Notes: generated from the sequence alone by a model not told the origin. Positions 52,283 to 62,169 are shown, counted from the first letter of the stretch. The stretch is DNA of 64,000 nt from Metabacillus sp. B2-18 (GCF_021117275.1 NZ_CP088245.1:1091501-1155500), one strand, 5' to 3'. Made by a program: numbers and translations.

Positions 52283-53614
52283 GTGATTGATACTAACAAA
52301 ATTGAAGAGTTAACAGAATTAGATAAGAAGCATTTTCTTCATCCAACCTCACCGATTGGACAGCAGCAAAAAGAAGGTCCATCGTTTATTTTTACAGAAG
52401 GTAACGGAGTTTTTTTAACAGATATGAAGGGAAACAAGTTAATAGATGGAATGTCTTCTTTATGGAATGTTAATATCGGTCACGGACGTGAGGAAATTAG
52501 TGATGTTGCGAAGGAGCAAATGAAAAAATTAGCTTTTAGCTCTTGTTTTGCAACATTCAGTAATGAGCCGGCAATTCGTCTAGCAGCAAAACTAGCTGAG
52601 ATTGCACCAGGAGATTTATCAACAACATTTTTTACATCAGGTGGATCGGAATCAAATGATACGGCTTATAAGCTTGCTCGTCATTATTGGGTCTTAAAAG
52701 GAAAGCCGAATAAACAAAAAATTATTTCTAGAACAAAGTCATACCATGGAGTATCAATGGGAGCTACAAGTGCTACAGGTCTAAAACCGTTTCGTGATTT
52801 TACAACATCAATTGCTCCAGATTTTCATTATGCCGATCATTTTTCAACAGAATCATTGCGAAATGTCATTGAACAAGAAGGACCTGAAACAGTTGCAGCA
52901 TTTATCGCTGAGCCTGTTCAGGGAGCTGGGGGAGTCCACATTGCTCCTGATGGATACTTCCAAGAGGTTCGTGAAATTTGCGATGAATACGACATTCTAT
53001 TTATAACAGATGAAGTTATTACTGGATTTGGGCGAACAGGAACATATTTTGGAATCGATCATTATGGTGTATCGCCTGACATGATGTGTTTCGCAAAAGG
53101 GGTAACAAGCGGATATGCACAATTAGGTGGGGTGATGATCTCAGAGACGTTACACAAAGAATTTAAAGAACTATCTACTGGAACATTGCTTCATGGTTAT
53201 ACGTACAGCGGTCACGCAATGGCTTGTGCGGTCGCACTGAAAAATATAGAAATCATTGAGCGTGAGAATTTAATCGAAAATGCGGCACTTATGGGTCAAG
53301 AAATGCTTCAAGGCTTTCAATCATTACAGGAAAAACATAGCGTTATAGGTGAAGTTCGTGGGCTAGGCTTAATGGGGGCAATTGAAATTGTAAAAGATAA
53401 GCAAACAAACGAACATTTTGAGTCACCGTTAGCACCTCAACTTGTTAATGAAGCAGCGAAAAGAGGACTCATTCTTCGATCTGTTGTGTTTGATGGTCAA
53501 GATACACTTGTTTTTGCCCCACCGCTAATCATGACAAAAGCTGATATTGATTCATTAATTTCCATCCTTGATGACGCGCTTACTTCAGTTTCAAAGGATG
53601 CTGTAAAAGGATAA
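52283..53614 (+). CDS. Class III aminotransferase (GABA/beta-alanine type)
   Basis: A PLP enzyme of about 443 residues. Gly/Ser-rich phosphate binding FFTSGGSESNDTAYKLAR is near residue 115. ITDEVITGFGRTGTYFG near 243 carries the PLP Asp. The Schiff-base Lys is in MMCFAKGVTSGYAQLGG near 275. The start is GTG 52283, 9 nt after AGAGGAG; no ATG is available. With an aldehyde dehydrogenase 11 bp downstream and an amino acid permease, transamination of GABA or a related omega-amino acid is likely. Specificity cannot be fixed from sequence. Confidence 0.88.
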   Translation: MIDTNKIEELTELDKKHFLHPTSPIGQQQKEGPSFIFTEGNGVFLTDMKGNKLIDGMSSLWNVNIGHGREEISDVAKEQMKKLAFSSCFATFSNEPAIRLAAKLAEIAPGDLSTTFFTSGGSESNDTAYKLARHYWVLKGKPNKQKIISRTKSYHGVSMGATSATGLKPFRDFTTSIAPDFHYADHFSTESLRNVIEQEGPETVAAFIAEPVQGAGGVHIAPDGYFQEVREICDEYDILFITDEVITGFGRTGTYFGIDHYGVSPDMMCFAKGVTSGYAQLGGVMISETLHKEFKELSTGTLLHGYTYSGHAMACAVALKNIEIIERENLIENAALMGQEMLQGFQSLQEKHSVIGEVRGLGLMGAIEIVKDKQTNEHFESPLAPQLVNEAAKRGLILRSVVFDGQDTLVFAPPLIMTKADIDSLISILDDALTSVSKDAVKG

Positions 53615-53625
53615 GGAGGATATAA

Positions 53626-55047
53626 ATGAAAAAACAATTATTTATTAATGGAGAATGGGTTGGAACAGAGTCTTATAAAGATTTACTTTCACCTTACAGC
53701 AATGAAAAAATTGCAGAAATTGCTTCCGCAACAGAGGAAGATGTAGATAAAGCAATTGCTGCAGCTTATCAAACGAACGAAACCATGGCTGAAATGCCAG
53801 CACATCAGCGGGCTTCTATTTTAGAAAAGGTGGCAAATCTTATTGAAGCACGTGCAGAAGAAGCGGCTAAAATCATTTCTGCAGAAGCTGCCAAACCATA
53901 TAAAACAGCTCTTGGTGAAGTGAGTCGTACGGTTGCAACCTATAAGTTTTCAGCAGAGGAAGCGAAACGTATTCATGGAGAAACGATACCACTTGATGCT
54001 GCTGTTGGTGGAGAAAACAGGATCGCTTATACAGTTCGTGAGCCGATCGGTGTGATTGGTGCGATTACACCATTTAATTTTCCAATGAATTTGGTTGCAC
54101 ATAAAGTCGGTCCAGCGATTGCATCAGGAAACACAGTGGTGTTAAAACCAGCTGAACAAACCCCGTTATCTTCCTTATTTTTAGCAGATATTTTTAAAGA
54201 AGCTGGATTACCTGATGGTGCTTTAAATATTGTCACTGGTAAGGGTTCTGTTGTTGGAGAAAAAATTGTCAAAGACGATCGGGTGAAAAAAATATCGTTC
54301 ACTGGAAGTCCAGAGGTTGGAATTGGTATCCGTAATAAAGCAGGCTTAAAACGAGTGACATTGGAGCTTGGTTCAAATGCAGCTGTAATTATTGACCAAG
54401 GTGTTAATCTTGATAAAATCATTGATCGTTGTGTGATGGGAGCTTTTTCCTTCCAAGGTCAGATTTGTATTTCGTTGCAACGTGTTTATATTCATGAATC
54501 ATTGTATGAGCAATTTGTATCGAAAATGGTGCAGGCAACGAAACAACTCAAATTAGGTGATCCGCTTGATCCCCAAATAGATGTCTCAGCATTAATAAGT
54601 CCTCGTGATGTTGATCGTGCTCTAGCTTGGATTGAAGAAGCGAAGCAAGGGGGAGCAAAGGTATTAACTGGCGGAGTTGCTGAAGGGAATGTATTGCAGC
54701 CAACGATTCTAACAGATGTTGATGCTAAGCTGAAAGTCTCGTGTCAAGAGGTGTTTGCTCCAATTGTCCTTATTAACAAGGTAAGCTCTGTTAAGGAGGC
54801 CATAAACTATGTGAACGATTCACGATACGGGTTACAGGCAGGAATATATACAGACAATATCCATACCGCTCTCATGGCAACGAAAAAATTACATGTTGGT
54901 GGAGTTATGGTCAATGATATCCCAACATTCCGTGTTGATCATATGCCATATGGTGGTGTAAAAGAAAGCGGAGTTGGGCGCGAAGGAGTAAAATATACGA
55001 TCGAAGAAATGACTGAGCAGAAGTTAGTTGTGTTTAATCAAGCATAA
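53626..55047 (+). CDS. Aldehyde dehydrogenase (succinate-semialdehyde type)
   Basis: A 473-residue NAD(P)-dependent aldehyde dehydrogenase. The catalytic Glu is in VTLELGSNAAVII near residue 250. The Cys is in FSFQGQICISLQRVYIHE near 284. The cofactor loop KKISFTGSPEVGIGIRNKAG is near 225. It follows the aminotransferase closely and would oxidise the resulting semialdehyde to the acid (succinate if GABA is the substrate). AAGGAGGATATAA precedes the ATG. Confidence 0.9.
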   Translation: MKKQLFINGEWVGTESYKDLLSPYSNEKIAEIASATEEDVDKAIAAAYQTNETMAEMPAHQRASILEKVANLIEARAEEAAKIISAEAAKPYKTALGEVSRTVATYKFSAEEAKRIHGETIPLDAAVGGENRIAYTVREPIGVIGAITPFNFPMNLVAHKVGPAIASGNTVVLKPAEQTPLSSLFLADIFKEAGLPDGALNIVTGKGSVVGEKIVKDDRVKKISFTGSPEVGIGIRNKAGLKRVTLELGSNAAVIIDQGVNLDKIIDRCVMGAFSFQGQICISLQRVYIHESLYEQFVSKMVQATKQLKLGDPLDPQIDVSALISPRDVDRALAWIEEAKQGGAKVLTGGVAEGNVLQPTILTDVDAKLKVSCQEVFAPIVLINKVSSVKEAINYVNDSRYGLQAGIYTDNIHTALMATKKLHVGGVMVNDIPTFRVDHMPYGGVKESGVGREGVKYTIEEMTEQKLVVFNQA

Positions 55048-55060
55048 AAGTTATGACAAA

Positions 55061-55092
55061 GCTTAATGCCCGTTGGAGTTCGGGCATTAAGC
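55061..55092. repeat. Perfect hairpin between aldehyde dehydrogenase and permease
   Basis: GCTTAATGCCCG and CGGGCATTAAGC form a 12-bp stem with an 8-nt loop. There is no T run on either strand, so it is not a classic terminator. It may reduce read-through or protect mRNA ends. Confidence 0.7.
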
Positions 55093-55178
55093 CATACATA
55101 AGAGAAGCTAGATTCTGAGATACTGCAAAATACCACTTTTATATGCAGCAAAGTACAAAGAACGAGAGGATGAAGGAG

Positions 55179-56588
55179 ATGAAACAAGAAAAAGAGCTGA
55201 AAAAGGTCTTAACAAAGGCTGATGTGTTATTTTTAGCCATTGGTGCTATGCTCGGTTGGGGATGGGTTGTACTCTCAGGAAATTGGATTGTATCAGCAGG
55301 TTCCGTAGGAGCAATTATTGCCTTCGTTATAGGGGGATTACTCGTTACTTTTGTTGGTTTGACTTATGCTGAACTAGCATCTGCAATGCCTGCAGTAGGT
55401 GGAGAGCATCATTATGTTGAGCGGGCAATGGGAAGCAAAGCTGCGTTTATTGCGTCTTGGGCGATCACATTAGGATATGTATCAGTCGTAACGTTTGAAG
55501 CTGTTGCCCTTCCAACTGTTATAGATTATTTACTTCCTAACTATCAGGTTGGTTACTTATGGACAATAGGTGGATGGGATGTTTATCTTACATGGGTGTT
55601 AATTGGCTCTGTTGGGGCGATATTGCTTACGGCGCTTAATTATTTTGGATTAAAGCCAGCAGCGTTTATGCAGGTTGTTTTAACTGTTTTTATTGTTGGA
55701 ATCGGGATATTGCTTATATTTGGAGCAGGGACAAATGGAGATCCACAAAATCTTCAGCCGCTTTTCACTGGTGGAGTTGGAGGGATCATGACTGTGCTCA
55801 TCATGGTACCATTTCTTTTTGTTGGATTTGATGTTATTCCACAAGTTGCTGAAGAAGCGAATATTCCAGCAAAAGATATTGGGAAGATTCTTATTTTTTC
55901 AGTAGGGTGTGCGGTTGTTTTTTACTTGGCTATTGCTTTTGGCGTGTCTATGGCGCTTGATCAAGAGGCGTTAAGTATCACACAATTAGCGACTGCTGAC
56001 GCAATGGCAGCTGTATTTGGGTCTAAAATATTCGCAAATATCTTAATATTCGGAGGAATATGCGGAATCGTTACCAGCTGGAATGCATTTATAATTGGAG
56101 GCAGCCGTATTATTTATGCCATGGCAAATTCGGGAATGCTGCCTAATTGGTTTGGATATTTGCATCCGAAATATAAAACACCTTCTAATGCAGTCATATT
56201 TCTGGGTGCTTTAGCAACATTAGCACCATTATTAGGAAGACCAGCACTCGTTTGGATTGTTGATGCTGGGGGACTTGGTATCGTTGTTGCCTACTTTTTA
56301 GTAGCTTTATCCTTTATTATTTTGCGTAAAAAAGAGCCGAACATGGACCGACCGTTTAAGGCTGGAAAGCAAAATGCTGTGGGTTGGATTGCTCTCATTT
56401 TAAGTTTAGGATTCATTTTGTTATACATGCCGGGAATGCCTGCTGCACTAGTTTGGCCATATGAATGGGTGATGGTAGCTGGTTGGATTTTAATAGGAGC
56501 GTATTTCTATTATCATATGAATAAGGGGAAATATGAGGTATCTATACCACATAATAAAGATAGTAAAGTACATAAAAATGAGCTATAA
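55179..56588 (+). CDS. APC-family amino acid permease
   Basis: A permease of about 469 residues with 12 membrane segments. The APC hallmark is in TM1, with the unwound glycine stretch AIGAMLGWGWVVLSGNWI near residue 20. GLTYAELASAMPAVGGEHHYV is near 60, typical of the amino acid carrier loop 2-3 (split). Of three in-frame ATGs (55143, 55170, 55179) the last has GAGAGG at about 9 nt. It likely imports the amino acid used by the aminotransferase. The sigma-54 promoter may read through the preceding hairpin. Confidence 0.87.
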   Translation: MKQEKELKKVLTKADVLFLAIGAMLGWGWVVLSGNWIVSAGSVGAIIAFVIGGLLVTFVGLTYAELASAMPAVGGEHHYVERAMGSKAAFIASWAITLGYVSVVTFEAVALPTVIDYLLPNYQVGYLWTIGGWDVYLTWVLIGSVGAILLTALNYFGLKPAAFMQVVLTVFIVGIGILLIFGAGTNGDPQNLQPLFTGGVGGIMTVLIMVPFLFVGFDVIPQVAEEANIPAKDIGKILIFSVGCAVVFYLAIAFGVSMALDQEALSITQLATADAMAAVFGSKIFANILIFGGICGIVTSWNAFIIGGSRIIYAMANSGMLPNWFGYLHPKYKTPSNAVIFLGALATLAPLLGRPALVWIVDAGGLGIVVAYFLVALSFIILRKKEPNMDRPFKAGKQNAVGWIALILSLGFILLYMPGMPAALVWPYEWVMVAGWILIGAYFYYHMNKGKYEVSIPHNKDSKVHKNEL

Positions 56589-56625
56589 GGAGATACAATA
56601 ATTTAATTAACTTTAACTTCTATTT

Positions 56626-56702
56626 AGAGTATAAAGTCTCTATGATTATATTTTCGGGAACAAGCATTACCTCAATCATAGAGAATTTATACTCTTTTTA
56701 TT
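56626..56702 (+). terminator. Long-stem terminator after permease
   Basis: AGAGTATAAA (56626-56635) pairs with TTTATACTCT (56686-56695). A second stem CTCTATGATT/AATCATAGAG lies inside, and a T run follows. Confidence 0.85.
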
Positions 56703-56804
56703 TAGAAGTAGGATTAACTGTAGTATAGGTCATGGAGCTTTTATATTAATATGAAAATCATTCTAAAGTCTTGTTCAATAAAATATTAAATAGAAATTAC
56801 TATA

Positions 56805-56833
56805 TTGACTTTCGTAAGGTTTAACTCTATATT
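56805..56833 (+). promoter_or_regulatory. SigA-type promoter of the cobalamin riboswitch transcript
   Basis: TTGACT (56805-56810), a 17-bp spacer and TATATT (56828-56833) lie about 110 bp before the riboswitch aptamer. Confidence 0.55.
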
Positions 56834-56939
56834 GGTAGTAATTTCACTTAGCAAGCCATGTCTTATATTAAAGTCGAGAATCGGGACAAAAACTTTTGCT
56901 AATTTAATATAAAAAGTTATAAAAAACTTTATATTCTTT

Positions 56940-57130
56940 GGAAATAGGTGCTAGTAAAGTAGTAATTTTGCTTTATAAGCTTAAAAGGGAAGTCGGTTAG
57001 ATGCCGACACGGACCCGCCACTGTATTGGGTTTCACACTAAATGTGAAATAACGTTCTACATAAACCACTGGGTGTTCACCTGGGAAGGTTTGATCGTTA
57101 TGCCCTAAGTCAGGAGACCTGCCTATTTTT
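56940..57130 (+). ncRNA. Cobalamin (AdoCbl) riboswitch
   Basis: Conserved B12-element blocks are present in order. GAAATAGGTG (P1 5' strand) comes first, then AAAAGGGAAGTCGGT near 56983. GCCGACACGGACCCGCCACTGT starts near 57003 (split). CCACTGGGTG and CTGGGAAGGT follow near 57066-57090, then AAGTCAGGAGACCTGCC from 57107. The P1 3' strand CCTATTT closes the aptamer at about 57128. Binding of adenosylcobalamin normally switches expression off. A terminator follows at 57251 and then the Nik/Cnt-like transporter genes. Confidence 0.95.
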
Positions 57131-57250
57131 ACATCGCCGATAGACCTACGGGAATTCTAGGGAGGTGGTTAGGGTGCTCATAGATTGATAACCTATTTTC
57201 ATAAACATTTTGTTATGGAGATTTTTCTGTATTTTTCTGTGTTTAATAAC

Positions 57251-57293
57251 AAGCATTTCTGACCGCTTAAGCTGGTTGGAGATGCTTTTTTTA
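57251..57293 (+). terminator. Expression-platform terminator of the cobalamin riboswitch
   Basis: AAGCATTTCTGACC pairs with GGTTGGAGATGCTT (several G-U pairs) around GCTTAAGCT, then seven Ts. It lies between the aptamer and the first transporter gene, 35 bp before the start codon, so premature termination is the likely control. Confidence 0.88.
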
Positions 57294-57327
57294 TTTATAT
57301 ATACAAAATGGAGGTTTTAAATTTATT

Positions 57328-58884
57328 ATGGTAAAAAATATTCAACGAAAGCAGACTATCCTATTTTTGATCGTAATTGGTAGTTTACTACTTTTATTGT
57401 CAGGTTGTTCTGATGAGAAAAAGACAGCAACATCAAACTCGGATTTAGCTTCTGAAAAGCATGTAACTCTTGCTTTTCCATGGAGTCCTCAAAGTCTTGA
57501 TCCACATGGTATTGATAGCTGGGAGGTAATGCGTTCAGGTACAGCAGAAACATTAGTTAAGTTAGATGAGGAACTACAAACTACACCTTGGCTTGCAAAA
57601 GAGTGGAAGCAAGAAAATGACACAACATGGGTATTTACGCTAGAAGAAAATGTAACCTTTCATAATGGCGAGAAAATGGATGCAGCGAGTGTAAAAGACT
57701 CTTTGCTTCGTTCGATCGAGAAGGATCAAAAGGTAAAAGATTTGCTTCAAGTTGAATCAATAGAGGTTGTTTCTGATCTAGAACTAAAGATTATAACAAA
57801 ACAACCAAATGCTGCGTTGGTCTCTCATTTGGCAGATCCTTCAACGATTATTGTTGATGTGGCAACGCTTGATAAAGAGGATAGCTACCCTGCACTAACA
57901 GGAGCATTCTCAATTAAACAATTTAATAAAGATGAATCTCTTATTGTTGAGAAATATGAAGATTATTGGGGAGAGAAAGCGTTACTGTCTGAAGTAATCA
58001 TTAGTTTTATTCCAGATGGAAATTCTCGATTAATGGCTCTTCAATCAGGAGATGTTGATGGTGCAACAGATATCCCTGTTGATAACATGAAAGTGTTGGA
58101 TAAAGATAAGAGATTTGAGGTTTCCACTGCACCATCACTACGCACACACATGTTGATGTTTAATATGAATTCTCCAATGTTTCAGGATGTAACACTACGA
58201 AAAGTGGTTGATTTATCAATTCCACGTGAAGAAATTGTTCATTCCATTATGTTAGAGGCTGGAACTGAAGCGAAAAGTCCATTTCCAGAAGTATTATCAT
58301 TTGGTCAAGTTGAGAAGCAAGCTTCATCAGAATCGATTGATCAATTATTAGAGCAAGATGGCTGGAAGAAAAATAGTGATGGTATGTGGGAAAAGCAAGG
58401 AAGTATTTTTGAAGTTACCATGTTAACCTTTCCACAACGACCGGAATTAACTGTTATGGCAGAAGCGATTCAAGCTGAATTACTAAACGAAGGGATAAAA
58501 GTGAATATTCGTCAAGTGGAGAATATTGATGAGGCTTTAGTGAATGAAGATTGGGATTTATCAATGTACAGTATGTTAACTGCTCATACTGGGGACCCAC
58601 AATACTTTTTAAATATTTTCTATCAATCTGCTAGTGAGTCAAATGTGAGTCACTATGAATCATCTACAGTAGATCGTATGATTGATGAATTAAACCAAAC
58701 GAGTGATACAACTAAGCGTAATGAACTGGCTATCGAAGTTCAGGAAGTAATTAATCAAGATCTTCCACAGTCATTTATTGTACATCCAAAAACAGTATTT
58801 AGTACTAGAAATGGAGTAGTAGGATTTACACCTCATCCGATTGAATATTATTATATTCATCCAGAGCTTGATGTGAGCGAGTGA
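57328..58884 (+). CDS. NikA/CntA-like substrate-binding lipoprotein
   Basis: A 518-residue SBP_bac_5 protein with a lipoprotein signal (KR, hydrophobic core, LSGC at about residue 27). WSPQSLDPHGIDSWEVMRSG is near residue 50 and TWVFTLEENVTFHNGEKMDA near 92. The sequence is closer in style to the nickel/opine-metal binders NikA and CntA than to DppA, including VTLAFPWSPQSLDPH. GGAGG is 13 nt before ATG 57328, a rather long distance. Control by a cobalamin riboswitch suggests cobalt, or a cobalt chelate, as cargo (inferred). Confidence 0.85.
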   Translation: MVKNIQRKQTILFLIVIGSLLLLLSGCSDEKKTATSNSDLASEKHVTLAFPWSPQSLDPHGIDSWEVMRSGTAETLVKLDEELQTTPWLAKEWKQENDTTWVFTLEENVTFHNGEKMDAASVKDSLLRSIEKDQKVKDLLQVESIEVVSDLELKIITKQPNAALVSHLADPSTIIVDVATLDKEDSYPALTGAFSIKQFNKDESLIVEKYEDYWGEKALLSEVIISFIPDGNSRLMALQSGDVDGATDIPVDNMKVLDKDKRFEVSTAPSLRTHMLMFNMNSPMFQDVTLRKVVDLSIPREEIVHSIMLEAGTEAKSPFPEVLSFGQVEKQASSESIDQLLEQDGWKKNSDGMWEKQGSIFEVTMLTFPQRPELTVMAEAIQAELLNEGIKVNIRQVENIDEALVNEDWDLSMYSMLTAHTGDPQYFLNIFYQSASESNVSHYESSTVDRMIDELNQTSDTTKRNELAIEVQEVINQDLPQSFIVHPKTVFSTRNGVVGFTPHPIEYYYIHPELDVSE

Positions 58885-58892
58885 GGAAGACG

Positions 58893-59822
58893 ATGATACG
58901 TTTTGGCATAGAGCGAATCGTTCAACTGTTTCTTGTCATCTTTTTTGTTTCGACTCTTACTTTTTTTCTACTAAGATTTGCTCCGGGAGATCCTGCTTAT
59001 ATTTTGCTAACTAAACATAATGTACCGGCTTCTGAAGAAGCGCTAAATCGTTTAAGAGAAGAGCTCGGATTAACAGATACTTTTTGGAGTCAATATATTC
59101 AATGGATTAAGGACGCTTTTACATGGCAGTGGGGAACATCTTTTGTCTCCAAAGAGCCTGTTGTTGAAGAATTATTAAATAGATTACCTGCAACACTTGA
59201 GCTTGCAGCAGCAGGAATAATTGTGATGATTTTCATCACAATTATTCTAGGGGTGTCTACGGCGATTTATTCAAATGGACTTTTAGATGGAATTGGAAGA
59301 ATGTTAGCCATTATTGGTTCTTCCATCCCAGCCTTTTGGCTGGGATTTCTATTTATCTATTTTTTTTCGGTTCAGTATGGATGGCTTCCTTCAATAGGGA
59401 GGGGAACATTTGTGCATCTGATTTTACCAGGCCTAACTCTCGGCTTAGGTGTTGGAACTGTTTATGCGCGTATTCTTCGAACGAATATGCTTGAGCTGAC
59501 ACATCAACCGTTTGTAAAAGCAGCAAGAGTAAGAGGTCTTTCAAACACATATATTTTCATTTTTCATCTTTTTAAACATGCATTTTTGCCGATTGTCACA
59601 ATGCTAGGTACTAGTTTTGCTTATATGTTAGGTGGGAGTGTGATAGTTGAATCGATTTATTCCTGGCCAGGTTTAGGAAAATATATAGTTGAATCGATTA
59701 ATATGCGTGATTATCCTGTTATCCAAGGTTATGTTGTGTTCACTTCATTCCTATTTGTATCTCTTCATATAGTAGTGGATCTTATTTACGCTGCACTTGA
59801 TCCAAGGATAAAAATTCGCTAG
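58893..59822 (+). CDS. NikB-type ABC transporter permease
   Basis: A permease of about 309 residues with six membrane segments. LLRFAPGDPAYILLTKHNVPAS is near residue 27 (split at the conserved PGDP) and the EAA loop FVKAARVRGLSNTYIFIFHLFKHA near 208. ATG 58893 follows GTGAGGA at about 6 nt; a GTG at 58881 would overlap the previous stop. The ALDPRIKIR end is typical. Confidence 0.88.
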   Translation: MIRFGIERIVQLFLVIFFVSTLTFFLLRFAPGDPAYILLTKHNVPASEEALNRLREELGLTDTFWSQYIQWIKDAFTWQWGTSFVSKEPVVEELLNRLPATLELAAAGIIVMIFITIILGVSTAIYSNGLLDGIGRMLAIIGSSIPAFWLGFLFIYFFSVQYGWLPSIGRGTFVHLILPGLTLGLGVGTVYARILRTNMLELTHQPFVKAARVRGLSNTYIFIFHLFKHAFLPIVTMLGTSFAYMLGGSVIVESIYSWPGLGKYIVESINMRDYPVIQGYVVFTSFLFVSLHIVVDLIYAALDPRIKIR

Positions 59823-59834
59823 GAGGCTTAAGGG

Positions 59835-60659
59835 ATGAAAAAAATGGATCTTTCATTAGACAAGAGCATTGTTGTGGGGAGCAGCCTATTACTTTTCATT
59901 ATTATTCTTGGCTTCTTAGCACCATTGCTCGCTCCTCATGATCCATTAGAAGTGAATCTCTCGAAAAGATTAGTATCACCTAACGAGATATATCCGTTTG
60001 GAACTGATCATCTAGGACGCTGTATTTTATCTCGAATTATTTATGGTATAAGAGTTAGTGTTGCATTTGCATTTATTATTATGGTTTGTACATTACTTAT
60101 TAGTTTGCCGATTGGTTTTTTTACAGGCTATTTACGAGGAAGAATAGACCAGATTTTTATGAGATTCATTGATGGAATACTTGCAATTCCCGATATTGTT
60201 CTAACTATTACGGTTTTAGGAGTCTTAGGAACTGGTCTTGTTAATATGATCATTGCCATTTTAATCATTCGTTGGACAAATTATGTTCGCTTTGTTCGAA
60301 GTCTTGTTATAAAAGCTAGTGAGGAGGACTATATTTTGTCTGCAAAGATGAGTGGAAATTCGCATTTTCGAATAATGAGACGTTATATATTTCCTGACAT
60401 TTTTCCAAGTCTTGTTGTTTTTGGAGCATTAGATATGGGGAAAATTGTTCTTTTAATTGCAGGTCTTTCTTTTCTCGGATTAGGTACTCAGCCTCCAACA
60501 CCTGAGTGGGGCAGTATGCTTCATGATGCAGCAGCTTATTTCCAAGTTGCTCCTCATGTCATGATTTTTCCTGGTTTAGCTATCTTTCTATTTGTTTTTG
60601 CCTGTCAATTAATTAGTGATCGTTTTAAAAAATATCGTAATCCTTTAAATGAGGTGTAA
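59835..60659 (+). CDS. NikC-type ABC transporter permease
   Basis: A 274-residue permease. FGTDHLGRCILSRIIYGIRVS is near residue 55, the EAA loop EEDYILSAKMSGNSHFRIM near 165 and GLSFLGLGTQPPTPEWGSML near 215. AGGAGG precedes the ATG at about 9 nt. It overlaps the next gene's upstream region only. Confidence 0.88.
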   Translation: MKKMDLSLDKSIVVGSSLLLFIIILGFLAPLLAPHDPLEVNLSKRLVSPNEIYPFGTDHLGRCILSRIIYGIRVSVAFAFIIMVCTLLISLPIGFFTGYLRGRIDQIFMRFIDGILAIPDIVLTITVLGVLGTGLVNMIIAILIIRWTNYVRFVRSLVIKASEEDYILSAKMSGNSHFRIMRRYIFPDIFPSLVVFGALDMGKIVLLIAGLSFLGLGTQPPTPEWGSMLHDAAAYFQVAPHVMIFPGLAIFLFVFACQLISDRFKKYRNPLNEV

Positions 60660-60660
60660 T

Positions 60661-61383
60661 ATGTCAGCTCATGTAAAGCCACTTTTATGTGTAGAGCAGC
60701 TTGAAATATCTTATTTTGATAAAAAGCTGATAAACCCAATCATTCGTAATGTGAATTTTCAATTATATCCAGGTGAAATGGTTGCATTGAAGGGACCAAG
60801 TGGATGTGGAAAAAGTGTCACAGCACATGCACTTGTTGGTATGCTTGATGCAAAATGGGTGATAACGAATGGACATATTTACTATCAAGATCAGCCTATT
60901 GAAAAATTAAATGAAAAGAAATGGCAGCAGTTAAGACGTCATGAAATATCGTTGCTTATTCAACATTCATTAAATGGTTTGAATCCAATTCGTACGGTGA
61001 GAAAACAAATGGTAGAAACATTACAAGAAAAGAAGCAGTGGAGTAAGAAGGATGTCGAGCAATATCTTCATTCACTATTGGAAACGGTTGGTTTTTTAGA
61101 ACCAGACCATATTTTAACTTCCTATCCATTTGAATTAAGTGGAGGTATGCGTCAACGAATTCTACTGGCTATGATGGTGAGTTTAAGGCCGAAGATATTA
61201 ATCGCAGATGAACCAACAACGGCTCTTGATGTGATAAATAGGGAAAAGGTGCTGTCATTATTAAAGAAATTGCAAAAACAATACAATCTAGCAATTTTAC
61301 TAATTTCTCATGATGAACAAAGTATTACCAAATATGCTGATCGAGTTATTCAAATGCATCCCGGAGGAGTTACTGCTCAATGA
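60661..61383 (+). CDS. NikD-type ABC transporter ATPase
   Basis: A 240-residue ATPase, shorter than DppD because the C-terminal oligo_HPY region is missing, as in NikD. Walker A is [16 protein letters not shown] near residue 46, the signature [14 protein letters not shown] near 158 and Walker [14 protein letters not shown] near 181. ATG 60661 has GAGGTG just upstream; an ATG at 60649 overlaps the previous gene. Its stop overlaps the next start (ATGA). Confidence 0.88.
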   Translation: MSAHVKPLLCVEQLEISYFDKKLINPIIRNVNFQLYPGEMVALKGPSGCGKSVTAHALVGMLDAKWVITNGHIYYQDQPIEKLNEKKWQQLRRHEISLLIQHSLNGLNPIRTVRKQMVETLQEKKQWSKKDVEQYLHSLLETVGFLEPDHILTSYPFELSGGMRQRILLAMMVSLRPKILIADEPTTALDVINREKVLSLLKKLQKQYNLAILLISHDEQSITKYADRVIQMHPGGVTAQ

Positions 61384-62153
61384 TAGTAGAATTACGGCAA
61401 GTTACTAAAGAGTATCCAAAAAGAAATAAATCACTTTTCCGTACAAAAGAATACATGAAAGCTGTTAACAATGTAAACTTGCAAATAGGAAAAGGGGACA
61501 GTATTGGTTTGGTTGGTGAAAGCGGATGTGGGAAAAGTACAATAGCTAAATTAATAACAAGATTAGAAACAGTAACTTCGGGACAAATTCTTTTAAAAGG
61601 CAAGCCTATCCACGGTAAGAAGATATCAAATAGAGAGCTATACAAACAGATACAATTAGTTTTACAAGACTCATCTTCATCCTTACATCCTAAAATGCAA
61701 ATAAAAGATATCTTGCTAGAGCCTTTACAACATTATTTCCCATCTGAAAAATCTACTTGGGAGGAGAGTTGTAAGACTCTTTTAAAATTAGTAGATCTAG
61801 ACGAAGCTTTCTTATTAAGATATCCTTATCAATTAAGTGGTGGACAAAAACAACGAGTTTGTATCGCAAAGTCCTTGGCGGCTCAGCCTGATATTATTAT
61901 ATTTGATGAATCGATCGCAAGCTTGGATGAGGAATCACAACAGTCTATGATCCGTACGTTAAAAAAAATAAAAAAGCAGTATGAATTAACTTATTTATTT
62001 ATTACACATGATTTAAGATCAACTAGAGAACTATGTGATCGCATCGTTGTTATGTATCAAGGAGAATTTGTGGAAACTTTTCGTCATCATGATTATGAAA
62101 AGTTAAAACATCCTTATTCACGAATATTGTTTCAAACACTTAATAACGAGTAA
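61380..62153 (+). CDS. NikE-type ABC transporter ATPase
   Basis: A 257-residue ATPase. Walker A is [16 protein letters not shown] near residue 44, the signature LSGGQKQRVCIAKSL near 150 and Walker B DIIIFDESIASLDEES near 172. It is translationally coupled to NikD by ATGA with CGGAGGAG upstream, and completes the five-gene importer. Confidence 0.88.
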   Translation: MIVELRQVTKEYPKRNKSLFRTKEYMKAVNNVNLQIGKGDSIGLVGESGCGKSTIAKLITRLETVTSGQILLKGKPIHGKKISNRELYKQIQLVLQDSSSSLHPKMQIKDILLEPLQHYFPSEKSTWEESCKTLLKLVDLDEAFLLRYPYQLSGGQKQRVCIAKSLAAQPDIIIFDESIASLDEESQQSMIRTLKKIKKQYELTYLFITHDLRSTRELCDRIVVMYQGEFVETFRHHDYEKLKHPYSRILFQTLNNE

Positions 62154-62169
62154 CAAGGAGCTACCATAA

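Noticed and set aside
54027..54422. 131-codon minus-strand frame inside the aldehyde dehydrogenase
   Set aside because: It is antisense to a clearly conserved enzyme and has no ribosome binding site. The same applies to the other long antisense frames, such as 19218-19538 and 41625-41990.
55061..55092. Hairpin as intrinsic terminator
   Set aside because: The 12-bp stem is perfect but is not followed by a T run on either strand, so it is listed as a repeat only.
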